This document shows positions 42,921 through 54,163 of a stretch of DNA of 64,000 nucleotides, piece by piece. Positions within the stretch are counted from its first letter, which is position 1, and each line of letters begins with the position of its first letter. A program made the translations under genes and the position numbers. The DNA comes from Macrostomum hystrix (taxonomy: Eukaryota > Platyhelminthes > Macrostomidae), in contig CATNEN010000038.1 of assembly GCA_950097015.1 (NCBI GenBank), positions 13,820,001 through 13,884,000 on the forward strand, in the 5' to 3' direction. The notes beneath the pieces are model-generated. The model ran no database searches and was not told the origin of the DNA. It saw nothing but the letters and a program-made list of their open reading frames with translations.

Positions 42921-43345
42921 TCAGACACACCTTTAAAGTGCCAGACACACCTGAGTAGCCTCAGACACACCTCAGTACTGCCAGACACGCCTCAGTACTG
43001 TCAGACACACCTCAGTACTGTCAGACACACCTCAGTACTGCCAGACACGCCTCAGTACTGCCAGACACACCTCAGTACTGTCAGACACGCCTCAGTACTG
43101 TCAGACACGCCTCAGTACTGTCAGACACACCTCAGTACTGCCAGACACGCCTCAGTACTGCCAGACACACCTCAGTACTGCCAGACACACCTCAGTACTG
43201 TCAGACACGCCTCAGTACTGTCAGACACACCTCAGTACTGCCAGACACGCCTCAGTACTGCCAGACACGCCTCAGTACTGCCAGAGACACCTGAGTAGCC
43301 TCAGACACATCTAAGTACTCTCAGACACACCTGAGTAGCTTCAGA
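42921..43345. repeat. 20-bp minisatellite, about 21 copies
   Basis: The unit TCAGACACACCTCAGTACTG is repeated with A/G changes at one site (ACAC/ACGC) and T/C at the first base. It ends about 95 bp from the XPNPEP1 stop codon, so it is in the 3' UTR or just beyond. Confidence 0.95.
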
Positions 43346-43439
43346 TTGAGCATGTTTAAATCGAACCGGAAAAGACAAGTGATCAGTTAGTTTTCTCAGC
43401 AACAAAATCCCAGGCGTCGTCAAAGCTATCTCGCTGCAC

Positions 43440-46400
43440 TCAAATGGGCTCCGTCTCGCGGACCAGCCACTCGTAGGTATCGGCAAAGCCGCGCATTTTC
43501 AATTCGTCTCCAACAACACGCCGAACCTCGGCGTGATAATCATTCAACCAGCCGACCTCCTGGCCAGTCAGCAGGCTTCGATCAACCAGATTGGTGGATA
43601 TAGGAACCAGGGTCAGCGGTTTGAATGTCAAGAACTGCAGCCCATCGAAGCCGTCGGTGATGCTTGGATGCTGAACAACTTGGACAACATTCTCAATGCG
43701 AATGCCGTACTGGCCAGGCAGGTAGAAGCCTGGCTCGATGGTGACAATCATGCCGCTCTTCAGCCCGATCTCGTTTGGATTCGACCTGGAGCCGCTGATG
43801 CCGCAGGGTCCTTCGTGGACATTGAGAAACACGCCGACCCCGTGCCCGGTGCCGTGCTGAAACTCCAGACCGGCCGACCAAAGGCTGGCGCGGGCGTGCG
43901 TGTCCAGACGGGAGCCGAGGACATTCTCCGGGAAGGCCAGGCGGGACAGGGCGATGTGGCCCTGCAGCACCAGGGTGTAGTGCCGCCGCAGCTGGGCGCT
44001 GGGTGAGGCACCGTAGTACAGAGTGCGCGTCACATCAGTGGTGCCGCATCTGGTCGGATGAAGGGATTTTTTATTAAATAAGGAAATTCAGACGACTCTA
44101 TCAATGAGGAAAGCCTGGCTTCAAAAATCCCAATCCAAAATAAACAACAATCATGATTCGGATCAACCTAGGACACACTTCCTAATCCCAATCTCACATT
44201 TATCTTAAAAGTCCTAATCCAACATAAAAACATCCCAATCCATATTAATAAATAAATCCCAATTTATAGAAAAAGGAATCCCAATCCGTATTAAAATGGA
44301 ATCCCAATCCGTATTAAAATGGAATCCCAATCCGTATTAAAATGGAATCCCAATCCGTATTAAAATGGAATCCCAATCCGTATTAAAATGGAATCCCAAT
44401 CCGTATTAAAATGGAATCCCAATCCGTATTAAAATGGAATCCCAATCCGTATTAAAATGGAATCCCAATTCGTATTAAAATGGAATCCCAATCCGTATTA
44501 AAATGGAATCCTAATCCGTATTAAAATGTAATCCCAATCCGTATTAAAATGGAATCCCAATCCGTATTAAAATGGAATCCCAATCCGAATTAAAATGGAA
44601 TCCCAATCCGTATTAAAATGGAATCCCAATTCGTATTAAAATGGAATCCTTATCGTATTAAAATGGAATCCCAATCCGTATTAAAATGGAATCCCAATTC
44701 GTATTAAAATGGAATCCCAATTCGTATTAAAATGGAATCCCAATTCGTATTAAAATGGAATCCCAATTCGTATTAAAATGGAATCCCAATCCGAATTAAA
44801 ATGGAATCCCAATCCGTATTAAAATGGAATCCCAATTCGTATTAAAATGGAATCCCAATCCGTATTAAAATGGAATCCCAATTCGTATTAAAATGGAATC
44901 CCAATTCGTATTAAAATGGAATCCCAATCCGTATTAAAATGGAATCCCAATTCGTATTAAAATGGAATCCCAATTCGTATTAAAATGGAATCCCAATTCG
45001 TATTAAAATGGAATCCCAATCCGTATTAAAATGGAATCCCAATTCGTATTAAAATGGAATCCCAATCCGTATTAAAATGGAATCCTAATCCGTATTAAAA
45101 TGGAATCCCAATCCGTATTAAAATGGAATCCCAATTCGTATTAAAATGGAATCCCAATTCGTCTTAAAATGGAATCCCAATCCGTATTAAAATGGAATCC
45201 CAATCCGTATTAAAATGGAATCCCAATCCGAATTAAAATGGAATCCCAATCCGTATTAAAATGGAATCCCAATTCGTATTAAAATGGAATCCTTATCGTA
45301 TTAAAATGGAATCCCAATCCGTCTTAAAATGGAATCCCAATTCGTATTAAAATGGAATCCCAATTCGTATTAAAATGGAATCCCAATTCGTCTTAAAATG
45401 GAATCCCAATCCGTATTAAAATGGAATCCCAATTCGTATTAAAATGGAATCCCAATTCGTCTTAAAATGGAATCCCAATCCGTATTAAAATGGAATCCCA
45501 ATCCGTATTAAAATGGAATCCCAATCCGTATTAAAATGGAATCCCAATTCGTATTAAAATGGAATCCCAATCCGTATTAAAATGGAATCCCAATCCGTAT
45601 TAAAATGGAATCCCAATCCGTATTAAAATGGAATCCTAATCCGTATTAAAATGGAATCCCAATCCGTATTAAAATGGAATCCCAATTCGTATTAAAATGG
45701 AATCCTTATCGTATTAAAATGGAATCCCAATCCGTATTAAAATGGAATCCCAATTCGTATTAAAATGGAATCCCAATTCGTATTAAAATGGAATCCCAAT
45801 TCGTCTTAAAATGGAATCCCAATTCGTATTAAAATGGAATCCCAATCCGTATTAAAATGGAATCCCAATCCGTATTAAAATGGAATCCCAATCCGTATTA
45901 AAATGGAATCCTAATCCGTATTAAAATGGAATCCCAATCCGTATTAAAATGGAATCCCAATTCGTATTAAAATGGAATCCCAATCCGTATTAAAATGGAA
46001 TCCCAATCCGTATTAAAATGGAATCCCAATCCGTATTAAAATGGAATCCTAATCCGTATTAAAATGGAATCCCAATCCGTATTAAAATGGAATCCCAATC
46101 CGTATTAAAATGGAATCCCAATCCGTATTAAAATGGAATCCCAATTCGTATTAAAATGGAATCCCAATTCGTATTAAAATGGAATCCCAATTCGTATTAA
46201 AATGGAATCCCAATTCGTATTAAAATGGAATCCCAATTCGTATTAAAATGGAATCCCAATTCGTATTAAAATGGAATCCCAATTCGTATTAAAATGGAAT
46301 CCCAATTCGTATTAAAATGGAATCCCAATCCGTATTAAAATGGAATCCCAATCCGTATTAAAATGGAATCCCAATCCGTATTAAAATGGAATCCCAATCC

Positions 46401-49400
46401 GTATTAAAATGGAATCCCAATCCGTATTAAAATGGAATCCCAATCCGTATTAAAATGGAATCCCAATTCGTATTAAAATGGAATCCCAATTCGTATTAAA
46501 ATGGAATCCCAATTCGTATTAAAATGGAATCCTAATCCGTATTAAAATGGAATCCCAATTCGTATTAAAATGGAATCCCAATTCGTATTAAAATGGAATC
46601 CCAATCCGTATTAAAATGGAATCCCAATCCGTATTAAAATGGAATCCCAATCCGTATTAAAATGGAATCCCAATTCGTATTAAAATGGAATCCTAATTCG
46701 TATTAAAATGGAATCCTAATCCGTATTAAAATGGAATCCCAATTCGTATTAAAATGGAATCCCAATCCGTATTAAAATGGAATCCCAATTCGTATTAAAA
46801 TGGAATCCCAATTCGTATTAAAATGGAATCCCAATCCGTATTAAAATGGAATCCCAATTCGTATTAAAATGGAATCCCAATTCGTATTAAAATGGAATCC
46901 CAATTCGTCTTAAAATGGAATCCCAATTCGTATTAAAATGGAATCCCAATTCGTCTTAAAATGGAATCCCAATTCGTCTTAAAATGGAATCCCAATCCGT
47001 ATTAAAATGGAATCCCAATCCGTATTAAAATGGAATCCCAATTCGTATTAAAATGGAATCCCAATTCGTATTAAAATGGAATCCCAATTCGTATTAAAAT
47101 GGAATCCCAATCCGTATTAAAATGGAATCCCAATTCGTATTAAAATGGAATCCTTATCGTATTAAAATGGAATCCCAATTCGTATTAAAATGGAATCCCA
47201 ATTCGTATTAAAATGGAATCCCAATTCGTCTTAAAATGGAATCCCAATTCGTCTTAAAATGGAATCCCAATTCGTATTAAAATGGAATCCCAATCCGTAT
47301 TAAAATGGAATCCCAATCCGTATTAAAATGGAATCCCAATCCGTATTAAAATGGAATCCTAATCCGTATTAAAATGGAATCCCAATTCGTATTAAAATGG
47401 AATCCCAATTCGTATTAAAATGGAATCCCAATTCGTATTAAAATGGAATCCCAATTCGTATTAAAATGGAATCCCAATTCGTATTAAAATGGAATCCCAA
47501 TTCGTATTAAAATGGAATCCCAATCCGTATTAAAATGGAATCCCAATCCGTATTAAAATGGAATCCCAATCCGTATTAAAATGGAATCCCAATCCGTATT
47601 AAAATGGAATCCTAATCCGTATTAAAATGGAATCCCAATTCGTATTAAAATGGAATCCCAATTCGTATTAAAATGGAATCCTAATCCGTATTAAAATGGA
47701 ATCCCAATTCGTATTAAAATGGAATCCCAATTCGTATTAAAATGGAATCCCAATTCGTATTAAAATGGAATCCCAATCCGTATTAAAATGGAATCCCAAT
47801 CCGTATTAAAATGGAATCCCAATCCGTATTAAAATGGAATCCCAATTCGTATTAAAATGGAATCCCAATTCGTATTAAAATGGAATCCTAATCCGTATTA
47901 AAATGGAATCCCAATTCGTATTAAAATGGAATCCCAATCCGTATTAAAATGGAATCCCAATTCGTATTAAAATGGAATCCCAATTCGTATTAAAATGGAA
48001 TCCCAATCCGTATTAAAATGGAATCCCAATTCGTATTAAAATGGAATCCCAATTCGTATTAAAATGGAATCCCAATTCGTCTTAAAATGGAATCCCAATT
48101 CGTATTAAAATGGAATCCCAATTCGTCTTAAAATGGAATCCCAATTCGTCTTAAAATGGAATCCCAATCCGTATTAAAATGGAATCCCAATCCGTATTAA
48201 AATGGAATCCCAATCCGTATTAAAATGGAATCCTAATCCGTATTAAAATGGATCTCCGTATTATAACTAATTTCTATAACGAACTATACAAAAATATTCA
48301 TAATTCACATAAAAAAGAATTCCGACCCTCTTATAGAAGAGTCTCGATTCCTATTCCAAAGCTTACTAGGTCAGGCAAAAAAGTAACACCAAAAGAAAAA
48401 CTCCCATCTCACCTGTAGTGGCCGCCGCTGTCAACCAGGTAGGCTTCGTCAGCTTGAATGGGCCTGTCAGTCTCGGGCGTCACTCTGTAGTGGATGATGG
48501 CCCCATTCGACCCCGAGCCGCTGATTGTATCAAAGCTGGGTTCAACAAAGTCTTCCATCTCGGCACGCAGGCTGTCCAGCTTGTCGCTGCCCGACAGCTC
48601 GGTGACTGCGGAGCCGGCCGCCAGCTGCAGCTCCAGCCAGTGCAGGTAGCGGCACAACGCCACGGCGTCCAGGACGTGAGCCCGCGACATGCCGGAGAGC
48701 TCAGGCGGGTACTTCACCTGCGGGTCATTGTCGCTGGAATAACTATACTGGTACTCACTGCAACATGAAAGCACTTCCATGACCCATATAGCTTGACTTA
48801 CTCATCTCTGCCATGACTCATCTAGCTTGACCTACTCATCTCTGCCATGACCCATCTAGCTTGACCTACTCATCTCTGCCATGACTCATCTAGCTTGACT
48901 TACTCATCTCTGCCATGACTCATCTAGCTTGACCTACTCATCTCTGCCATGACTCATCTAGCTTGACCTACTCATCTCTGCCATGACTCATCTAGCTTGA
49001 CTTACTCATCTCTGCCATGACTCATCTAGCTTGACCTACTCATCTCTGCCATGACTCATCTAGCTTGACCTACTCATCTCTGCCATGACTCATCTAGCTT
49101 GACCTACTCATCTCTGCCATGACCCATCTAGCTTGACCTACTCATCTCTGCCATGACTCATCTAGCTTGACCTACTCATCTCTGCCATGACTCATCTAGC
49201 TTGACCTACTCATCTCTGCCATGACCCATCTAGCTTGACCTACTCATCTCTGCCATGACTCATCTAGCTTGACCTACTCATCTCTGCCATGACTCATCTA
49301 GCTTGACCTACTCATCTCTGCCATGACTCATCTAGCTTGACCTACTCATCTCTGCCATGACCCATCTAGCTTGACCTACTCATCTCTGCCATGACTCATC

Positions 49401-52400
49401 TAGCTTGACTTACTCATCTCTGCCATGACTCATCTAGCTTGACCTACTCATCTCTGCCATGACTCATCTAGCTTGACCTACTCATCTCTGCCATGACCCA
49501 TCTAGCTTGACCTACTCATCTCTGCCATGACTCATCTAGCTTGACTTACTCATCTCTGCCATGACTCATCTAGCTTGACCTACTCATCTCTGCCATGACT
49601 CATCTAGCTTGACCTACTCATCTCTGCCATGACCCATCTAGCTTGACCTACTCATCTCTGCCATGACTCATCTAGCTTGACCTACTCATCTCTGCCATGA
49701 CCCATCTAGCTTGACCTACTCATCTCTGCCATGACTCATCTAGCTTGACTTACTCATCTCTGCCATGACTCATCTAGCTTGACCTACTCATCTCTGCCAT
49801 GACCCATCTAGCTTGACTTACTCATCTCTGCCATGACTCATCTAGCTTGACTTACTCATCTCTGCCATGACTCATCTAGCTTGACTTACTCATCTCTGCC
49901 ATGACTCATCTAGCTTGACTTACTCATCTCTGCCATGACTCATCTAGCTTGACTTACTCATCTCTGCCATGACTCATCTAGCTTGACCTACTCATCTCTG
50001 CCATGACCCATCTAGCTTGACCTACTCATCTCTGCCATGACCCATCTAGCTTGACCTACTCATCTCTGCCATGACCCATCTAGCTTGACCTACTCATCTC
50101 TGCCATGACTCATCTAGCTTGACCTACTCATCTCTGCCATGACCCATCTAGCTTGACCTACTCATCTCTGCCATGACTCATCTAGCTTGACTTACTCATC
50201 TCTGCCATGACTCATCTAGCTTGACCTACTCATCTCTGCCATGACTCATCTAGCTTGACTTACTCATCTCTGCCATGACCCATCTAGCTTGACTTACTCA
50301 TCTCTGCCATGACTCATCTAGCTTGACTTACTCATCTCTGCCATGACTCATCTAGCTTGACTTACTCATCTCTGCCATGACTCATCTAGCTTGACTTACT
50401 CATCTCTGCCATGACTCATCTAGCTTGACCTACTCATCTCTGCCATGACTCATCTAGCTTGACTTACTCATCTCTGCCATGACTCATCTAGCTTGACTTA
50501 CTCATCTCTGCCATGACTCATCTAGCTTGACCTACTAATCTCTACCATGACGCATCCAGCGTGGGTCACCCACCGCTTTGAGCACGGAGGCCGGTGAGTT
50601 GGCCAAATAGAGTCTGGCTTTGGGCACAGGCAGGCCGACAGCGGCGCTGGCACGATGGTCAAGCCAGACCCGACCGCTGGTGGCACCAATGAGCCTCTCA
50701 AATTCCGACTGGAATTGTCGGTAAGAGTGCAGCTGCACTCCAGTCTCGGTCACGTGACACTTAAAGTCATCGGAGTTAGATTCGTGCAGGTCAACAAATA
50801 AGTGAACGGAATCTGCTGTCACAATGCAATAGGCGAACAGAACAGGCGACATTGGGATCACGCCAACGGAGCGATAGTTGAACAGCCACGCGATGTCGTC
50901 TAGAGCGGAGAGAACTAGCAGATTGGCGCTGGACTTGCGCATCTCCTGCCGAACCTGGCAAGATAGGGAGCGGATTATGTTTAGGGTAGATAGAGGATTA
51001 GGGTAGATAGGGGATTAGGGTAGATGGGGATTTAGGGTAGATAAGGGCTTAGGGTCGATTGGGGATTAGGGAAGATTGGGATTTAGGGTAGATAGGGGAT
51101 TAGGGTAGAGAGGCATTAGCTTAGGTAGGGGAGTAGGGTAGATATGCGATTTGTGAAGATAGGGATTTAGGGTAGGCAAGGGGTTAGGGTAGATAAGGGC
51201 TTAGGGTAGATTGGGGATTAGGGAAGATTGGGATTAGGGAAAATAGGGTGTAAGGGTAGAGGGGATTAGGATAGATAGGGGATTAGGGTAGAGAGGGGAT
51301 TAGAGTAGAGAGGAGAGGATAAGGGAGAGAACCGATTTGGGTAGAAGGACAAGGATTAGAGTTGAGAGAAGGGGATTATAGTAGATTATAGTAGATAGAG
51401 GGGATTAGGGCAGAAAGGGATTAAAGTAGAATTGAGATAGGAGAAATGGGAAATGAGAGATATGGTGGGGAAGAGGTGGGAGATGAGAGAGCTCGACAGT
51501 TATGAGGTTTAAAGGGGAAAGTTGGTGCACAAAAAATGCACCGAAAAAAATGTTCCGAAACCCCAGACAAACCAATCCGAGCTTCTCCAACGGTGACGCG
51601 CCCGCCTCCTCCTTGCTGAGGAGGAACAGTCGCAGTCCGAGCGGCCGTCGCGGCCTATCAGTCCAGACAGCGTCGACCAGGTTGTCGGGCAGGCCGACAA
51701 GTTCAGTGCCGCCGGCAGCCAGGCTGTCGCTCATCTCCCGGCAGCGGCTAAAAGGCAGCGTTGTCGGATCGAAGCCAACTCGCTTGAAGTCGTGGCTAGC
51801 CAGGTACTCGGTGAGGGTCGGCACGCCTTTGTTGAGCGCCCGCATCAGGGCCCAGTTGGAGTCCATCTGCTGCTCGGCCTGGAGGAAATACCGTCCGTCC
51901 GTCCACATCAGGGCCTCGGACTGCAAGGAGGGGAAGAGTTGCTTTAGCTGAGGATCTATTGTGGATAAAAGCTGAATCTGAGGATCTGGGGAGGATGGCA
52001 GCTCAATTAGAGAATTTATGGAGGATGACAGCTTAATCTGAGGATCATAGGGATATTGGGATCTTAGAGATATGAAGATCTTAGGGACCTGAGGATCTTA
52101 GGGATCTTAGGATATTAGGGATCTGAGGATCTATTGTGGATGACAGCTCAATCTGAGGATCATATGAATATTGGGATCTTAGAGATATGAAGATCTTAGG
52201 GATCTGAGGATCTTAGGGATCTGAGGATCTTAGAGATCTGAGATCTGAGGACATCTGAGGACCTTAGGGATCTGAGGATTTGAGGATCTTAGAGGTCTGA
52301 GGATCTTAGAGATCTGAGGACCTTAGGGATCTGAGGATTTGAGAATCTTAGGGATCTGAGGACCTTAGAGATTTGAGGACCTTAGAGATCTGAGGATCTT

Positions 52401-53172
52401 AGGGATCTGAGGATCTTAGGGATCTGAGGACCTTAGGGATCTGAGGATCTTAGAGATCTGAGGACCTTAGGGATCTGAGGATTTGAGAATCTTAGGGATC
52501 TGAGTACCTTAGAGATCTGAGGATCTTAGGGATCTGAGGACCTTAGAGATTTGAGGACTTTAGAGATCTGAGGATCTTAGGGATCTGAGGACCTTAGGGA
52601 TCTGAGGATCTTAGGGATCTGAGGACCTTAGGGATATGAGGATCTTAGGGATCTGAGGACTTTAGGGATATGAGGATCTTAGGGATCTGAGGACCTTAGG
52701 GATATGAGGATCTTAGGGATCTGAGGACCTTAGAGATCTGAGGACCTTAGGGATATGAGGATCTTAGGGATCTGAGGACTTTAGGGATATGAGGATCTTA
52801 GGGATCTGAGGACCTTAGAGATCTGAGGATCTTAGGGATCTGAGGACCTTAGGGATATGAGGATCTTAGGGATCTGAGGACCTTAGGGATATGAGGATCT
52901 TAGGGATCTGAGGACCTTAGAGATCTGAGGACCTTAGGGATTTGAGGATCTTAGAGATCTGAGGGATCTCAGGATCTTAGGGATCAGACCTCGGTGATCA
53001 GGGCGGTGCCGGCACTTCCAGTGAAGCCGGTGACACAAGCGCGTCTCTTGTCGCAGTCGGCAACGTACTCGGACATGTGGGCATCCTCAGATGGCACAAT
53101 GTAAGCGTTGAGCTTGTGCTCCGACATCAGGGCGCGCAGGGCCTTCAGAATTTCAGTAGTGCAGCGCTTCAT
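43440..53172 (-). CDS. XPNPEP1: Cytosolic X-prolyl aminopeptidase (aminopeptidase P1)
   Basis: Five exons on the minus strand: 53172-52990, 51920-51573, 50954-50574, 48753-48413 and 44049-43440, giving 620 residues against 623 in human. The enzyme removes the N-terminal residue from peptides with proline second. N-terminal creatinase-like domains hold [36 protein letters not shown] and [11 protein letters not shown]. The catalytic pita-bread domain holds the metal ligands: Asp in YLVDSGGHY (end of exon 4), Asp in CGTTDVTRT, His in HGTGHGVG, Glu in TIEPGFY and Glu in RIENVV. All five Mn ligands are present, so it should be active. No signal peptide or GPI signal. The donors of introns 1 (GTCTGA) and 2 (GTTTGT) are weak. 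The exon 3/4 splice (GTGGGT donor, TGAG acceptor) is the least certain. CAG lies one base before the ATG. All four introns are minisatellites. Confidence 0.92.
44282..48252. repeat. 23-bp minisatellite filling XPNPEP1 intron 4 (about 172 copies)
   Basis: The unit AATCCCAATCCGTATTAAAATGG repeats for 3.97 kb. Variants: CCG/TCG, GTATT/GTCTT, CCC/CCT, and a 22-bp unit with CCTTATCG at about 44648, 45291, 45704 and 47152. Degenerate units continue towards the acceptor (44100-44281). The array takes up about 91% of the intron. Confidence 0.98.
48778..50555. repeat. 34-bp minisatellite filling XPNPEP1 intron 3 (about 52 copies)
   Basis: The unit TCTGCCATGACTCATCTAGC plus TTGACCTACTCATC repeats for about 1.77 kb of an 1820-bp intron. 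Variants are ACTCA/ACCCA and ACCTA/ACTTA. The last, degenerate unit begins within about 20 bases of the exon 3 donor. Confidence 0.98.
50976..51440. repeat. 17-18-bp TTAGGG-containing minisatellite in XPNPEP1 intron 2
   Basis: Degenerate units of the type GGATTAGGGTAGATAGG, many containing TTAGGGT, cover most of the 618-bp intron. The left part of the intron as read on the gene strand (51441-51572) is partly unique. Confidence 0.9.
51950..52988. repeat. 17-bp minisatellite filling XPNPEP1 intron 1 (about 60 copies)
   Basis: The unit TTAGGGATCTGAGGACC, with variants GATC, ATATG and TTAGAG, repeats up to the exon 1 donor. It often forms 34-bp pairs of a GACC and a GATC unit. Confidence 0.97.
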
Positions 53173-53789
53173 GCTGTTTTTTTACTTTTGCTCAATTCTC
53201 AGCGGCGATTTCCAGGAATTAGTCGATAATGATTTGCAACAGAAAGCTGAAAATTTGATAAAACAGGGACTTTTAACTTTCCTTACGCACACCTTCATCT
53301 GTACTGAAATATTTATTTAATGTGCTAAAACTATAATAATAAAAATAAATCAGATAGAGGCTTGCACCTGCTGGCTGATAGAAGCAATTAAAATAGAAGA
53401 AAGTTAGCAATATATTTTCAATAATTTGGCAAAATCGGTAGATCATTTATCGACTGCCTGTATCAAACAGAAGAATCATACTAATCGATTTAGTAGCATT
53501 ATTAGCAGTGTACCTATTTACTAATTTAAGGCGCTTTCTTTGGCATTAATTGCCTAACACACTGCATGACACAAAAAATTATTAGTTTAATTAATTTGAG
53601 AAATCAAAATACATCTATCAGAAATCAGAAAAGTCACTCAATACTAAATATTCCAGTTAAAATTAACAATGTCTTAGAGCAAAGTAAAACTTTTTGGCCA
53701 TAGCTTAAACTCATGTCAGTTTTTAAATGGGCAATGCCAGATATTAGGGTGGTTGCGGCCGCCTCTTCAGTCCACGGACTGGATAGCTG
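53173..53789. other. Upstream region of XPNPEP1, no other gene seen
   Basis: AT-rich, with no coding similarity. Confidence 0.5.
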
Positions 53790-53960
53790 TAACGGGGGTT
53801 GTAGCCTAGTGGTAAGAGAGTCGGACTCACGACTTGAAGGTCCGGGGTTCGATTCCCGACTCCACTGGAACGATTTGTGTCATTTAGCAAGACACTTAAC
53901 TCTGCATTGCTTCCTTTTACCCAGCTGTTAAATAGGTTCCATCATTAGCTGAGGGTGGGT
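53790..53960 (+). mobile_element. tRNA-derived SINE
   Basis: The head is tRNA-like: GTAGCCTAGTGGTAAGAGAG (A box) and GGTTCGATTCC (B box), ending CTCCAC. Then comes GTCATTTAGCAAGACACTTAA, which resembles the conserved central domain of V-type SINEs as I recall it. The anticodon stem has only a six-base loop, so it is not a working tRNA. CAGTCCACGGACTG flanks or ends it at about 53768 and 53979, a repeated palindrome. It lies between XPNPEP1 and HSD17B7. Confidence 0.7.
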
Positions 53961-54163
53961 GCGGCGTCCCCACAGTCCACGGACTGAACAGCAGTACGCA
54001 GCCTTCAGGTACGCGCGCGAAATAGCTGCCGCTGTGCTGTCGGCTGTTCAACTGGCCCAGCTCCAGGAAAGAAGTGATCTCACCCCAGGCTGAGATGCGA
54101 ACTTCAGGCCTCCCGACAAAAACTTCGCTGGCATTACTAAGATGTGGAATAAGAATAAGGCAC

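Noticed and set aside
44282-50555. Long arrays of regular repeats resembling CRISPR arrays
   Set aside because: The units are contiguous with no unique spacers, lie in introns of an animal gene, and no cas genes are present.
51405-51572. Continuation of XPNPEP1 exon 2 beyond 51573
   Set aside because: The frame stays open by chance, but similarity to aminopeptidase P ends at the GTTTGT donor, and the phase then fits exon 3.
53796-53867. Functional tRNA gene
   Set aside because: A and B boxes are good, but the anticodon loop is one base short, and a SINE-type body follows directly.
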